From NCBI RefSeq assembly GCF_000208745.1, contig NC_030851.1, positions 6,052,524 to 6,116,523 on the forward strand: 64,000 nt of DNA, given 5' to 3'. Source of the stretch: Theobroma cacao (Eukaryota > Streptophyta > Magnoliopsida > Malvales > Malvaceae). Made by a program: the position numbers and the translations under genes. Positions 36,800 to 47,054 of the stretch are shown piece by piece. Every line of letters begins with the position of its first letter. Positions within the stretch are counted from its first letter, which is position 1. Under the pieces are notes generated by a model that saw only the letters and a program-made list of their open reading frames with translations, was not told the origin of the DNA and ran no database searches.

Positions 36800-39637
36800 C
36801 TAACAATCTATCTCGTCAATATTTGTTCGAAAAATATAATCTTCACCCTCTAATTCTTCTTGATACAAACAAATTGACGGCATCTCAATCTTTTTAGTGG
36901 ACTCCCCACCATTTAAAGACCTCCTTCCCTGAAAAATGCTAAAAGTGTCAATTTTACACCGCAAAACACTGGTCCAGTTTGTTCTTTTTATAGCATTCCA
37001 GGTTCACAAGCAATTCCCAGGAATGACTCATCATAGAAACTTATTAGAGTATCACTATTGCAAAATTCTGATGATATTACATGCATTGCTTATAACAAAC
37101 TTGTTGACTCCCAACGGTCTATAATGTGCATGTTAAAAGAGAAAAAGATTAAATTTTTTAACTCCATGTGACGGCTAGCTGCCCGTTGGCCAACATTCCA
37201 CATGAAGCCTGGCCAAGCACACAAAATACCAAAAATGCAAGACACGAAGGAGTTTGGACTAACCTTCCTCAAGATATAGAAAAAATAGTGAAAACCATCT
37301 CCAAAAGTACTCCATTCAACAGACCATGTAAATTTGGGATTATGAAAGAAAGGCCGCCTGAAGTGTGGCTGTATGAAATGAAATTAGAAGTAAGAACAAT
37401 ATCCTAAACATTTACAAAAGGTTAAAACCCCATGTATTTGTTTGTTGTACCTGGCCAAAAGTAATTGATATGAAAATCCCATCGGGTTTCAAAACCCTAT
37501 GAACACCTTCAAGCATTGCCATGACCTTGGATACTGTTGCAGGCTGTGGATTCCATGGGTCACCACTGTCCACAAACAGTACATCCTTCAAAGAAATTAA
37601 AAGGAAGAAAAAAATTAATAGAAATAATAGACTCACTAAAAAATTATTTAAGAATAGTAGGCAGTGAAGAAATAATAACAATAGAATTAAGAAAACCAAA
37701 CTAAAATTCCAGCATGTGTAAAAGAAAAGTCAACTTGATTATCTGTTTACCATGGTTCCTTTCTCAATAACCACATCAAAACACTCGCTGTGAAAGGGGA
37801 GGTCTAGCATGTCTGCTTCCAGCACTTTTATTTCTGATGAAGAGGTAACAAGGAAGGGAAAACTGATGAATGAAACCAGGTCCAAAGATAAGCTGGTTCT
37901 GGCGAAAAGAATTCTGTTTCCACCATTACCAAAGCTTCCAAGATAATAAGAAATATAATCATTACTTTTCTCACAACAAATAAGGTTTTGTTTGGTTGAT
38001 ACTTTTGCTATTTGCCGTTCTTTTTTCTTCAATTTTTATTTTTTCGCTTTCTATTCATTTTTTGAAAAAAAAGAAAAGAAAAGCAAATAGTAAAAGCATC
38101 AACCAAATGGAACTTTCAGTGAAAAAGGAGATCTTTCTGAAATAGTGAAATTTGATCAACTTAGCCAATAATAGTTGACAAATAAACAAACCCTTATCTG
38201 CAGTATGGATTTCATATGCCCAAACAAGTGAAGCATTCATGTTGGGGTCTGGCACTCACCAGGACAATTTTATATTCTCATGGTTTTCCAGAGTCTGGAA
38301 ATGAAAAGACTACAAATAGCTATTGAATTGTCTAGGGTCCTATCTCCTACCTTGAATTGGCAGAGTGATCATAACACATCACGCCAACAAAAAAAGACAA
38401 GAATTTACTTCCATAAATGTCATATGCATTGCTTAGTTCAATGATCTCAAAAGCTCAGACAAGAGTTCATGTACAAACTCATCAGACTCAAATCAAGCTT
38501 CAAATTCTAATAGGCCAAATAAATAAAAAATGAAAATGAAATAGAAAGTTAGAAACTTCAGAAATCTGCTAAAGACACCTTTGTTTCCTTCAGACAATAA
38601 CCTTTCCTTCATCCTCTCCACTGCAACAGATGACAAATCAATACATGTTATCTCAGTGATCCCATCCTTGTAGAGCTCTTCACACAACTGTGAGTTCCCA
38701 CAGCCCAGTTCCAACACCTTCATCATATAATTTTCTCATCATTATATATTAAAGTACTCTGATCCCACCAGAATCAAGCACAACCAAAATGAAAATAAAG
38801 ATGCAACCAAGTAAGCTGCGACTACCAAATAGGCAAATACCAATACAAAGCTTTGCATTTTATAGCTTGTTATCCCAACCCAGAATTAACACAAGCCTAG
38901 CTTCTATTTTGCTCCAATACGACTAACGCTCTAAGAGCTTATATTGGCCTACTGTGTAAAGTAAAATCTATATTTGTACTTTTTTCCAATTCACTCAATT
39001 ATTAGGCAAAAAATCAAGAATTTAATTTAGACTCCTAGGGTTGATGTTTTTTGTTTTTGCCTTTTTCTTTTTTTTTGCAAAAAATGAACAGAAAAGAAAA
39101 GGCTAAAAAAAACACACAAAATGAGTAAATAACAAACAAATAAGAAAAAGCAAAGCATCAACCACACGGAGCTTATTAACAAAAGCAAAGCTAAGAAACC
39201 AATTAAGCGAGTACCCATTTGCTTTTATGACTTGAAGTCCACATTTTTTGCTGAATGACTAGAATTTCACCCAAAACCCATGTAAAATATGAAGCAAGAG
39301 GCATTCACCAATAAAGAGACAGAGAGAGAGCGTACTGAGCAATTGTGTTTGATGTGGGCTTGAATGAGATGGCGAAAATGAGAGTAATCTTTGAACCACT
39401 CATAGTGTTCCTCATTAGAGAAACGCTGGTTCCTGCAATACAAACAAAGAATAAGAATAAGAATAAGAAAGCATAAAGATGTGACAAGAGAATAAAAAAA
39501 AAAGGGAAACACAGAAATGGACTAAAAAACTTGAAACAGGAAAAAGGTTACCAGTAGTTAGGATCAAGGTAGGCCGAAGCGGATGAAGGAGGATCAGTCT
39601 TTTTATGTTCTGCACCTGGGTTTTGATCCGTATCCAT
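36800..39637 (-). CDS. EEF1A lysine methyltransferase 4-like SAM-dependent methyltransferase
   Basis: Seven exons (39552-39637, 39336-39432, 38579-38717, 37751-37833, 37451-37585, 37264-37368, 36800-36928) give 257 aa with all phases closing. It is a class I Rossmann methyltransferase: SAM motif I VLELGCGNSQL, acidic motif II CIDLSSVAVERM, VLEADMLDLPF, then CFDVVIEKGTMDVLFVDSGD and GVHRVLKPDGIFISITFGQP. The N-terminal YWNQRFSNEEHYEWFKDYS is typical of the METTL13 / EEF1A-KMT4 (ECE2-like) group, which methylates lysines of translation factor eEF1A in animals and yeast. Plant members are often labelled endothelin-converting enzyme 2 by transfer from a human fusion protein, but there is no peptidase domain here. 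It is probably cytosolic, with no transit peptide. Two introns contain palindromic MITEs. The substrate is inferred from family only. Confidence 0.9.
37991..38107. mobile_element. Palindromic MITE, copy A
   Basis: 25-bp arms at 37991-38015 and 38083-38107 (TTTGGTTGAT... and ...ATCAACCAAA) match at 23 of 25 positions as inverted repeats. The 67-bp core is T-rich then A-rich, so the whole RNA could fold into one hairpin. It lies in the intron 37834-38578 of the methyltransferase gene. Related copies are at 39039-39164 and 63664-63772. A target-site duplication is not clear. Confidence 0.7.
39039..39164. mobile_element. Palindromic MITE, copy C (diverged)
   Basis: It starts GGTTGATG with a T-rich half and ends AAGCAAAGCATCAACC with an A-rich half, the same architecture and end sequence as the copy at 37991-38107. 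It sits in the next upstream intron (38718-39335) of the same gene. Internal sequence has diverged. Boundaries are approximate. Confidence 0.55.
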
Positions 39638-41018
39638 TTTTTGTTATCGGGTTGTTCCGCTTTCCCTTCTGTCTTCACCTTGGGTTCGCCTCCTGTGGCC
39701 CTTAAAACCCTACCAAATTCATAATTTTAGAACTACCATTTTTCATTTTTTTTTTTAAAAAAAGAGCTAGTTTTTCCTTATTATTTACTTATCCCTACTG
39801 ATTCCTGCATTAATAATTAATTAAAAATTATTGTTGTATAATGTTCTCATTTTCATACCATCAGATATTTCGATTATGAAGAGAACTAGCGGTCTACAAA
39901 CAATAGTAAAATGTTATATTATTTTAAAATTTGCTTGATATAGCAAAATGATATATTATTCTTTTAAAACAGAGCAAAATGATGTACGTGACATGAGCCA
40001 AGCTTGTTTATTTCAATGGTTTGTTTGTGGCCAAGTAAGATTAGTTTTGGTAGCGTCGGGCACTAGCTTACTTTTAAAAGCTTAAAGATCATCTTTTCCA
40101 AAATCCCATTGATTATAGTTGGGAGGGAAAAAGATCAAGAGGCTTAAAAACAGAGCAAAACTCTACTACTCTGTTCCGAAGATAGTTCTCCTGTGGTGTG
40201 ACTTTGGAGTCCTGATGAACGTACGCTAATCAATTGCAAGAAAGGTTATTGTTCCACAGTTGCTTATGTAGTTGCTGTTGGTAACATATATATAATAGTC
40301 CTAGACAACAGCTCAGTTTGACTTGCAGTAATAAATGGAATATCCTCCCGAACCGAGACAGCTAGATCTAACATGCATACAGGTGCTGCCTGTCTTGTTC
40401 TGCTCTGATGATCCTGGGTCTAGAGATGATATGGTCTTTTCTTGATGAACATGTATGCTACAGTTTGAGACTGCTTAGTCTCTTGGATGTTGTTTCACTT
40501 TTTTTCTTGACTTGTGTTGCTTCTGAAGTCTGTAGCAGCATTGTAATGCTTTGTTCTTTCTGGTTAAATGAAATTTTATTCAGAGGTCTTTAGTTAAAGC
40601 CGCCTAATGGAGAAAAATGAGTGGAGAAAAACTAAAAAGTTTGAAGTTTGACAACTCAGAGTAAAGACATCCTTCTGAAAAATACATTCAAATTGAAATT
40701 TATTGTAATTTCTGTTCTAAAGCATCAGTAAAAATGTATCAAATAATTTCCAGAAGTAATGACAAAAGGAGGAAGGGAACAAATGCATGTTGTCACAAAC
40801 TCAGCATCACATAACAAGAAATTTTCAAATACTCCGTCAGGTTAAATTGCTTGGCTCTTCACATAATTAAAGTGATGAATCAAGTTCCAATTTGCTTTCA
40901 TGGTTTGGTGACAGTCATCTATTGATGATTACTTCCAGGTAGCTAATTTCCCGCAAGAAGCCAAAATATCAAGGATTTTGGACTTATACCTTGTTGGAGT
41001 GACTAGTAGTTTGTTATC
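39638..41018. other. Intergenic region upstream of the methyltransferase, downstream of TIC62
   Basis: The left roughly 300 bp should be the methyltransferase promoter. Around 40140-40600 the sequence has balanced composition and ends with A/T-rich poly(A)-like signals (near 40565-40580), resembling the 3' end of a transcript. It has no convincing ORF, so it could be a non-coding transcript or a gene remnant. From about 40700 it is probably the TIC62 3' UTR. Confidence 0.4.
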
Positions 41019-44000
41019 TTAAGATTTCCTTGAGGATGGTATTGGTGATGTTGGAGGCTTCAAGTCCTCATACCTGTAATTTTATAGAAGAAAAGAAAGA
41101 AGAAACTTAGTTCACTATAATGTTCCTGATAACATAGCAAGATAAGGCCTAAACTGGTATCTCTGTAAATAAACAGAATCAAGAAGACAACAGAGTCCTT
41201 TCTGGTGACTGGGGAGCTTCAAGAGCTCTAGATTATGCACACTAGCAGGGTTTAACATATATTTCTTGCATCAAGAAACTTAAGTCACTAAGAAGGCCAC
41301 ATATATTTAATAAGAAGAAGATTTAATATCCACAAGTGATCTTGGAGTCAGCAATATTCATATATCTACCATCCAAGATTACTTCAACTGCTTATGAAAT
41401 CATTGACTTCATGAAAGCATACTTAAACAAAGAAAAGCAAAGAAGGAAACCAGGAGAAGAAAACCAGGAGAAGAAAACCAGGGAAACTCACATTGTAAAA
41501 GGAGAAAGTGGTCTCGATGTTGGTCCTGGATTATGCTGTTTATCACTTGGTTTATCTGCTATTGGAGATTGGGCTGTTCTGTTTATGGACAATTCAGCAC
41601 CTTGGAACCCGCTGTCTGCAGATGCCACTGTTGGGGCAGTAGGAGATGGTGATGAAGGGGGCTTAAGATCATCATATCTGAAAAAATGGAGGGCTATAAT
41701 GAATTGAAAGGAGAAGAACGTAAAAAGCTAAGAAAAGAAATGGCTAAATAAAAATTTGAACCAATGGAAAAGGTAGGTTGTTCAACAAGGAAAATAAGTG
41801 AATCAAAAGTCATACAAATAAAAAAAATATTGATGCAAATCAAAACCAACAGACTTGAGTGTTTAACTTCTTAGGTCTTATCATATAATTTCATGAGATA
41901 CTAGGTAAAAAACCTACTAAATAAAAATGTGAAAAAGTTCTGACAGTTGGTGTGCAGCATAGCGAAAATGTGACCAGCAAAAGATGGATAACCCCATAAA
42001 ACATTAGCAAACTTATGCATAATAGGGTGAATGACAAGTTGACTGCTGGGAAGAATCCTTTTCATTGATGCCAGTAGCCACAGCAGTTGGTGCAGTGTTG
42101 CCTCCAGTCAAAGTTGAGACATTTTCTACTGGTGTTGAGGCACTGGAACTTACTACTTTGGGGCCACTCGGTGTTGGTCTAGGAGAGCTAGGTGGCTTCA
42201 GGTCCTCATAGCTATTAAAATCAAATCAGCTCCTAATAAAATGGCTCATATTCTTGACATCTACCTAATAACGAAGGCAATAATTCAGCTACTGTTAAAT
42301 AGATTGGCTTACGCAGTATAGGGAGAGAGTGGCCTTGGTTCCACAGCTTTTGCTTGTTCAGGTTTCTTCTCACTGGGAGTAATTGGTTTCTCAGTTATGA
42401 TGCTTTTAGCAGGTGCTGAATCAGACTTAAAAGGAGCATCAGACTCCTGTTTACACCAGAACAGAAAGTTAATTAGACACTAAGGTAGTTTCTGCGACTG
42501 AATAATCTAGGGATATTAAATGGGTACACTGGCTTTTCTCCTCTTAACTATATCATGTTACGCATCACTTTCCAAACCATGACAACATTTAAAGATGAAC
42601 CGTGGATTCACCCCTGCCTGTTGATCCCTCAGCCACGATGCTGATATGGTTAGGCCTCATATGAACTGTTGATTACTGCTCTTGATACAGATGAGAGACA
42701 AAATGTGAAAAAGGTAATTTCTTCTTTAGGAACACCTTATAGTTTCTTTATCAAGCAATTTAAGCAATTTTTCATAGGTGATATGCAGTGTAGTAAACAA
42801 AAAAAGGACAGTCATCCTACTCAAATTGTCAAGTCTTAGATGATGGAAACGCTCTGAATCTCATAGAATGTTTTATATGATCTCTACTCCAGTAGTTTGA
42901 GATTACACTTCATCAGCTCAAGCTCTTGCACCCAGTTTCTCAATTGTGTTAGATGTTCATTGATTAGCGCAAAGTCTTTCCTGTCCTTTAAGAATGAAAA
43001 AGGGAAAAAAGTACCTTAGGTGAGTAAATGTCGGCTCGCTGAGATGGTATCTTTGCAAGAAGTTCCTCCATAGGTCTCAATGGAGCAGTTCTTTCTGCAA
43101 CGACTTCCACCACCTTACAGTGGGAAAGGCTGCGGTTTTTGGCCATGCATGCCATGAGTTCTGCCACCTTCAGTGGAACTAATATTGTTATGCTTATTTT
43201 GCAAGAAAGGCTTAAAAAATTGCAATATGAAAATTAAGATTATAAATATATATATGAATACACCTGAAGATTTGACACCAGGCCACCAAATAAAGTATCT
43301 TCAGTAGAGAGGGTAATATTATGAGTTTCCTTGAAAGCATCAGTGGGCCGCTCCATTCCTCCTGGTCTGACTATCTGAACAGGCACTTCAAGATGAGTAA
43401 TTAAATCCAGATATGATGCCTCTCTAGGGCTGGTAATCTAATAAAACTTGCAGGTACTTCAAGATCCACTTACAGTGTAAGGAAGACCACTTGCAATGAG
43501 TGCTTCTTCTGACTTCCTTTTCCAGATCAGGACGCCCCAAAACAAACTTAAATGGAAAATGATAAAAGAGACAAACAAAAACATTGAATCTTTGTTCCAA
43601 TCTATCGGAAAATAGTATATATGTTCCAAAATGTTAAGCAGAAAACCTTTTTTTTTTTTAAAAAGAAACTTACTTGAGAATAGCTGCAGGAAATCCAACT
43701 TTATTTGTTCCCAGAGACGAAACCAAAATAAAGTGGTTAACCTTTGCCACAGTTGCTGCACCATCAGAAAAAGAGTCCAAGTTTTAGCATGTAGAGCTTA
43801 GAGAGGACAATGTTATTGTATAAATACTGAGGAAAACTCATCAAATAGGAGGTCTAGAACCGAACACTTCATTTCTCTCATTTACTATCTAACTTCACCT
43901 TTCTTTAGCAAGATTTGTCTACGCTTAGAAATGTATAATTTAAAAAATAAATAATGCACAGATGGTTTATCTCTCCCTTTTTTTTTTTGAAAAAAAAGAA

Positions 44001-46128
44001 TAATTGCAGAAGGCTTTCCGAGCTCAGGATGCTAGCATGCCAAATGCAAACTAACAGTCATGTTAGTGGTTGACCATCTTGTTTACCTGCATGAATAAGA
44101 TTCTGAGTGGCCTGGTAATCAATCCGATAAGGCCCTGTAATGTCAAAAACTTCCTTCTCACCGGCACCAATGCAGCATATGACCACTGATGCATTGCCTA
44201 AAGCTGGTGCAATTGTATCTTGTTTCTCCAAGTCATATTCCACAATTTCAAGCTTTTCTACAGCTGGTCTAAAGACCAAAGATTGCCTGTTACTTACTCG
44301 GAGTTCATTATTATCCAATTGGAATATTTATAGAGTGCTGATATACTTATAAATTCTACACCACCTCCACTCATCTCACCACAACTTTCTATAAGGTGAG
44401 ATTCACATGAGGCAGATGGCAGTGATCGAATCAGTGGACAGGATGAGTAGAAATGGGGAGTAAGTATAACATTATCATTTCAAATATTAAAAACATAAAT
44501 GTTAGTTTTATCAAATGTTGAGAGTAATAAAGTATAAGAAGGAACCAATATCCGTAGGCTCTCTTGTCCTTACGTGTAGTTCCTTCAGAGTTGAGCTTCA
44601 TCTGCTTGACACTCTGCATTCAAATTTCTTGTCAATATAAGCATAATTTGGGAATGCTGACAAGAAAAGAGTAATACTTTTTAACAAGTAAAACATAAAC
44701 CTGCACAAGAGTTTCTGCTTTCTGAGCACTCCTAACTCCAGCTCTAACTTGAAAACCAAGTTTCAAAAGCTCCCTGAAGAGTGATGAGCTTTTAGCACAA
44801 TTTAAAACTGGACATCTAGTTGTTTAACTTTCAAGTAAAGCTGCCAGTGAGTTATAACCTTACTGTTCGAGATCCTACTCTACCAGTTGCACCAGCAACA
44901 AAAGCAAGATCCTCATCTTTTGAATCTGCTTTGTTTGAAATTGCTCCAGCCACCTCTGAATTAGTTTTTGTTGTGCCTAGCAGCGAAAAAGGTAAGACAA
45001 TTACCATTTGGTAGTTAATACATGAGAAAGGGGGAGAGGGAGGAAAAATACATTCTTTCCACTGAGGACAGGATAAAGCAACTGCTGAAAGCAATAATGC
45101 AATGGTTCATTTCCTTTATCAATTAGCTTTTGTTTACACTTGTTGGATTCTCCACCACCTTTCTCTTATGTCAAATGCAAAGACATATTTCTGCAACTGT
45201 ATCTGATTCACCAACTGCTGAACTATCATAAGGAAGAAGTGTATGTCCTAGGACACCTTAAGTTATACCTAAATGGTTTCATCGGCGCAATTCTAATGAA
45301 AAGCCTTTTTGATTTGGCTAGAAGATTTGGTTTTTTTGGAAATCTTGAAATAATGGAAGAATCATGATAATTAAGTCCAGATTGAATTTCAAAATGTCAA
45401 TCTAGAATACTCTTCCAGTCTAATCTAGAGGTCAATTTGACAGTGAAATATCCAAATGGACTCTGATCTGTCATTTCTGGACAAAAGAGAGCAGAAAATT
45501 AATATCTATAGATAACTATATACATACGCCAGTAGTTTACTAGTCCACATTGTCTGAAAAATACTTCCTTAAAAATTTAATTGCAAAAATATTTCAATGA
45601 TACAAAGACATCCCATTGCTAATTTGGGTACCCTTTAAATTCCTTTGATATTGATCAAACGGCTACATGCTCATCCCTTGTTTGCAAAGATTTTGCATAA
45701 TAATTTAAGTGAAATTGATCAATTTCTTACGTACAATTTCACAGGAACCTAATGAAGCAGGGCTGCTACATTGGTTTGATGCTCAATTATCAAAGCATTA
45801 TCAGAACAAAGAGTTATTGAAAGCTTATGTTAAAACATACATGTCAACTGCAAAAATAAAAGGATTCAGCATTTGACAGAAAGCATAGAGAACAGCCCAA
45901 AAAAAAGACTAGCAAGTTGACCAAATGTAGGAGAATTTCTAAAATCTATTTACCTGAAGCTTGAGCTCTGAAATCAAAGACTTTGAGCTCTCTGCTAAGT
46001 GGGCATTTTTTGCATCTGGGAAGCTTGAAAACTCGACCATATCCAAGAGGTTTCTCAATGAACCCACTCCTGGGCAGGGAGGAGGGTACGGTTGTAATGG
46101 CTGGTGACTGTAGGCAGCAGCTCTCCAT
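41019..46128 (-). CDS. TIC62: TIC62, chloroplast NAD(P)-binding protein with FNR-binding repeats
   Basis: TIC62 is an SDR-like protein that binds ferredoxin-NADP reductase (FNR) at the plastid envelope, stroma and thylakoids; it was first described as a redox sensor of protein import. Exons: 45954-46128, 44859-44976, 44701-44773, 44574-44613, 44087-44263, 43674-43755, 43474-43546, 43264-43374, 43015-43167, 42313-42446, [42017-42211], 41492-41677, 41019-41073. A transit peptide (MESCCLQSPAITTVPSS) precedes the Rossmann dinucleotide motif VAGATGRVGSRT, VICCIGAG and ILVSSLGTNKVG. The C-terminus carries FNR-binding modules of the type RPLSPYTAYEDLKPPSSP, each split by a phase-2 intron. Without the bracketed exon the protein is 458 aa with two modules. 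The bracketed exon has a defective donor and ends in a stop if read through (444 aa). Exon 1 could start one codon upstream (ATGATG). Confidence 0.94.
42017..42211 (-). other. TIC62 cassette exon with a mutated splice donor
   Basis: The exon begins after TTTAATAG and encodes YEDLKPPSSPRPTPSG through QQSTCHSPYYA. It is 195 nt (65 codons) and begins and ends in phase 2, so it can be skipped in frame. The expected donor reads GC|ATAAGT where the neighbouring module exon has GC|GTAAGC: position +1 is A instead of G. Read-through gives GCA then TAA at 42013-42015. The acceptor and coding sequence look normal, but the terminal half-module HSPYYA is degenerate compared with RPLSPYTA. Confidence 0.75.
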
Positions 46129-46847
46129 CATTTGAAGCAGAACAAAAGCAAGCAAAGTTCCTTAATTGAAACCTCAAAAGGACACTTAAACAGTTTATCT
46201 GGACGAACTTATTTTTGATTGGCAGTTGAGGCACCCGCCACTCCATCTTGATATGATGGGTCCCCCAGGAATCCTTGTTGGCACAGCTACTGATTTTTCC
46301 TTTTTTCCTTTTCTATGGCTGGAAAATTTTTTAATCCTTATTTTTTATAAATAAAAAATTAATTCCATCTTATTTTTCAATTCCATTCTAGTTATACCGC
46401 AACTCAAGTCATCACCTTAAATCCTCGGGAGAGGGGAAAGCAACATGCAAGGAAATACAATTAATCCAGTGAATTCCAAATTACATGAAATGATAAATTC
46501 TTGTAGATTTGCTAATAATGCTCGTATAAAATTTGATGGTATATCATCATTTAGTTCATGATGCATTGCCTCTTAATGAAGTCTTATCCACAAAATGAAT
46601 GCTGTTTTCAATGTCTGCGCATGCTACCTAAGACCTAAGAGTATTAGGCATGTTTTCCGCATTGATTATTACCCTTTTAAGGGTATAATATAATCAAGTT
46701 CTCCCAACTTTTGCAATCGTTAGTTCAAGTTTCATTTGAATACATATATATATGTATAATCTCCTTATAGCTCTCTGTAATTTGATCCATGATCATTGAC
46801 ACAGCTGCTTTCATTACTGCAAAGGTTGCTGATCAGCAAATCATCAA
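46129..46847. other. Divergent intergenic region between TIC62 and the DA1-related gene
   Basis: It contains the TIC62 leader and promoter on the left and the probable promoter of the DA1-related gene on the right. AT-rich, with no other gene seen. An ATG at 46848 followed by 13 open codons to a GTAATT donor at 46887 is in phase with the first confident exon downstream and could be a short first coding exon. Confidence 0.45.
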
Positions 46848-47054
46848 ATGATTCTTTCTTCTGAAGTTCTTTTTCTGGAACCAAAAGTAATTTGTTAAGA
46901 AGTGAATGGTAAATATCCGTTCAAGTCTTGGATGATCCATCTTTTGCTGTTGTGCCGGTGTTTGCGTGTGTGTAATTTTATGGTGTATGTATGTTGTTAT
47001 GGTTGTCGTCATTCACTGACCATTTTATGGTAGGATCGGTGGCAACAAGATGAG

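Noticed and set aside
37991..38107. MicroRNA precursor
   Set aside because: The hairpin is almost fully symmetrical, its core is low complexity, and related copies occur twice more, which fits a MITE and not a conserved miRNA gene.
40190..40330. C/D-box snoRNA (TGATGA-like and CTGA-like words)
   Set aside because: Box spacing and terminal stem could not be made to fit; the words are expected by chance.
41440..41490. Short A-rich direct repeats (ACCAGGAGAAGAAA) beside the TIC62 donor
   Set aside because: A simple microsatellite-like slippage tract in an intron; no further structure.
41336..41707. 123-codon + strand frame over the TIC62 3' region
   Set aside because: It lies opposite a well-supported TIC62 exon (41492-41677) and its composition is explained by that antisense coding sequence.
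42011..42020. U12-type AT-AC intron as an explanation for the odd TIC62 donor
   Set aside because: The site lacks the ATATCCTT consensus and the downstream acceptor is a normal pyrimidine tract plus CAG, so a minor-class intron is unlikely.
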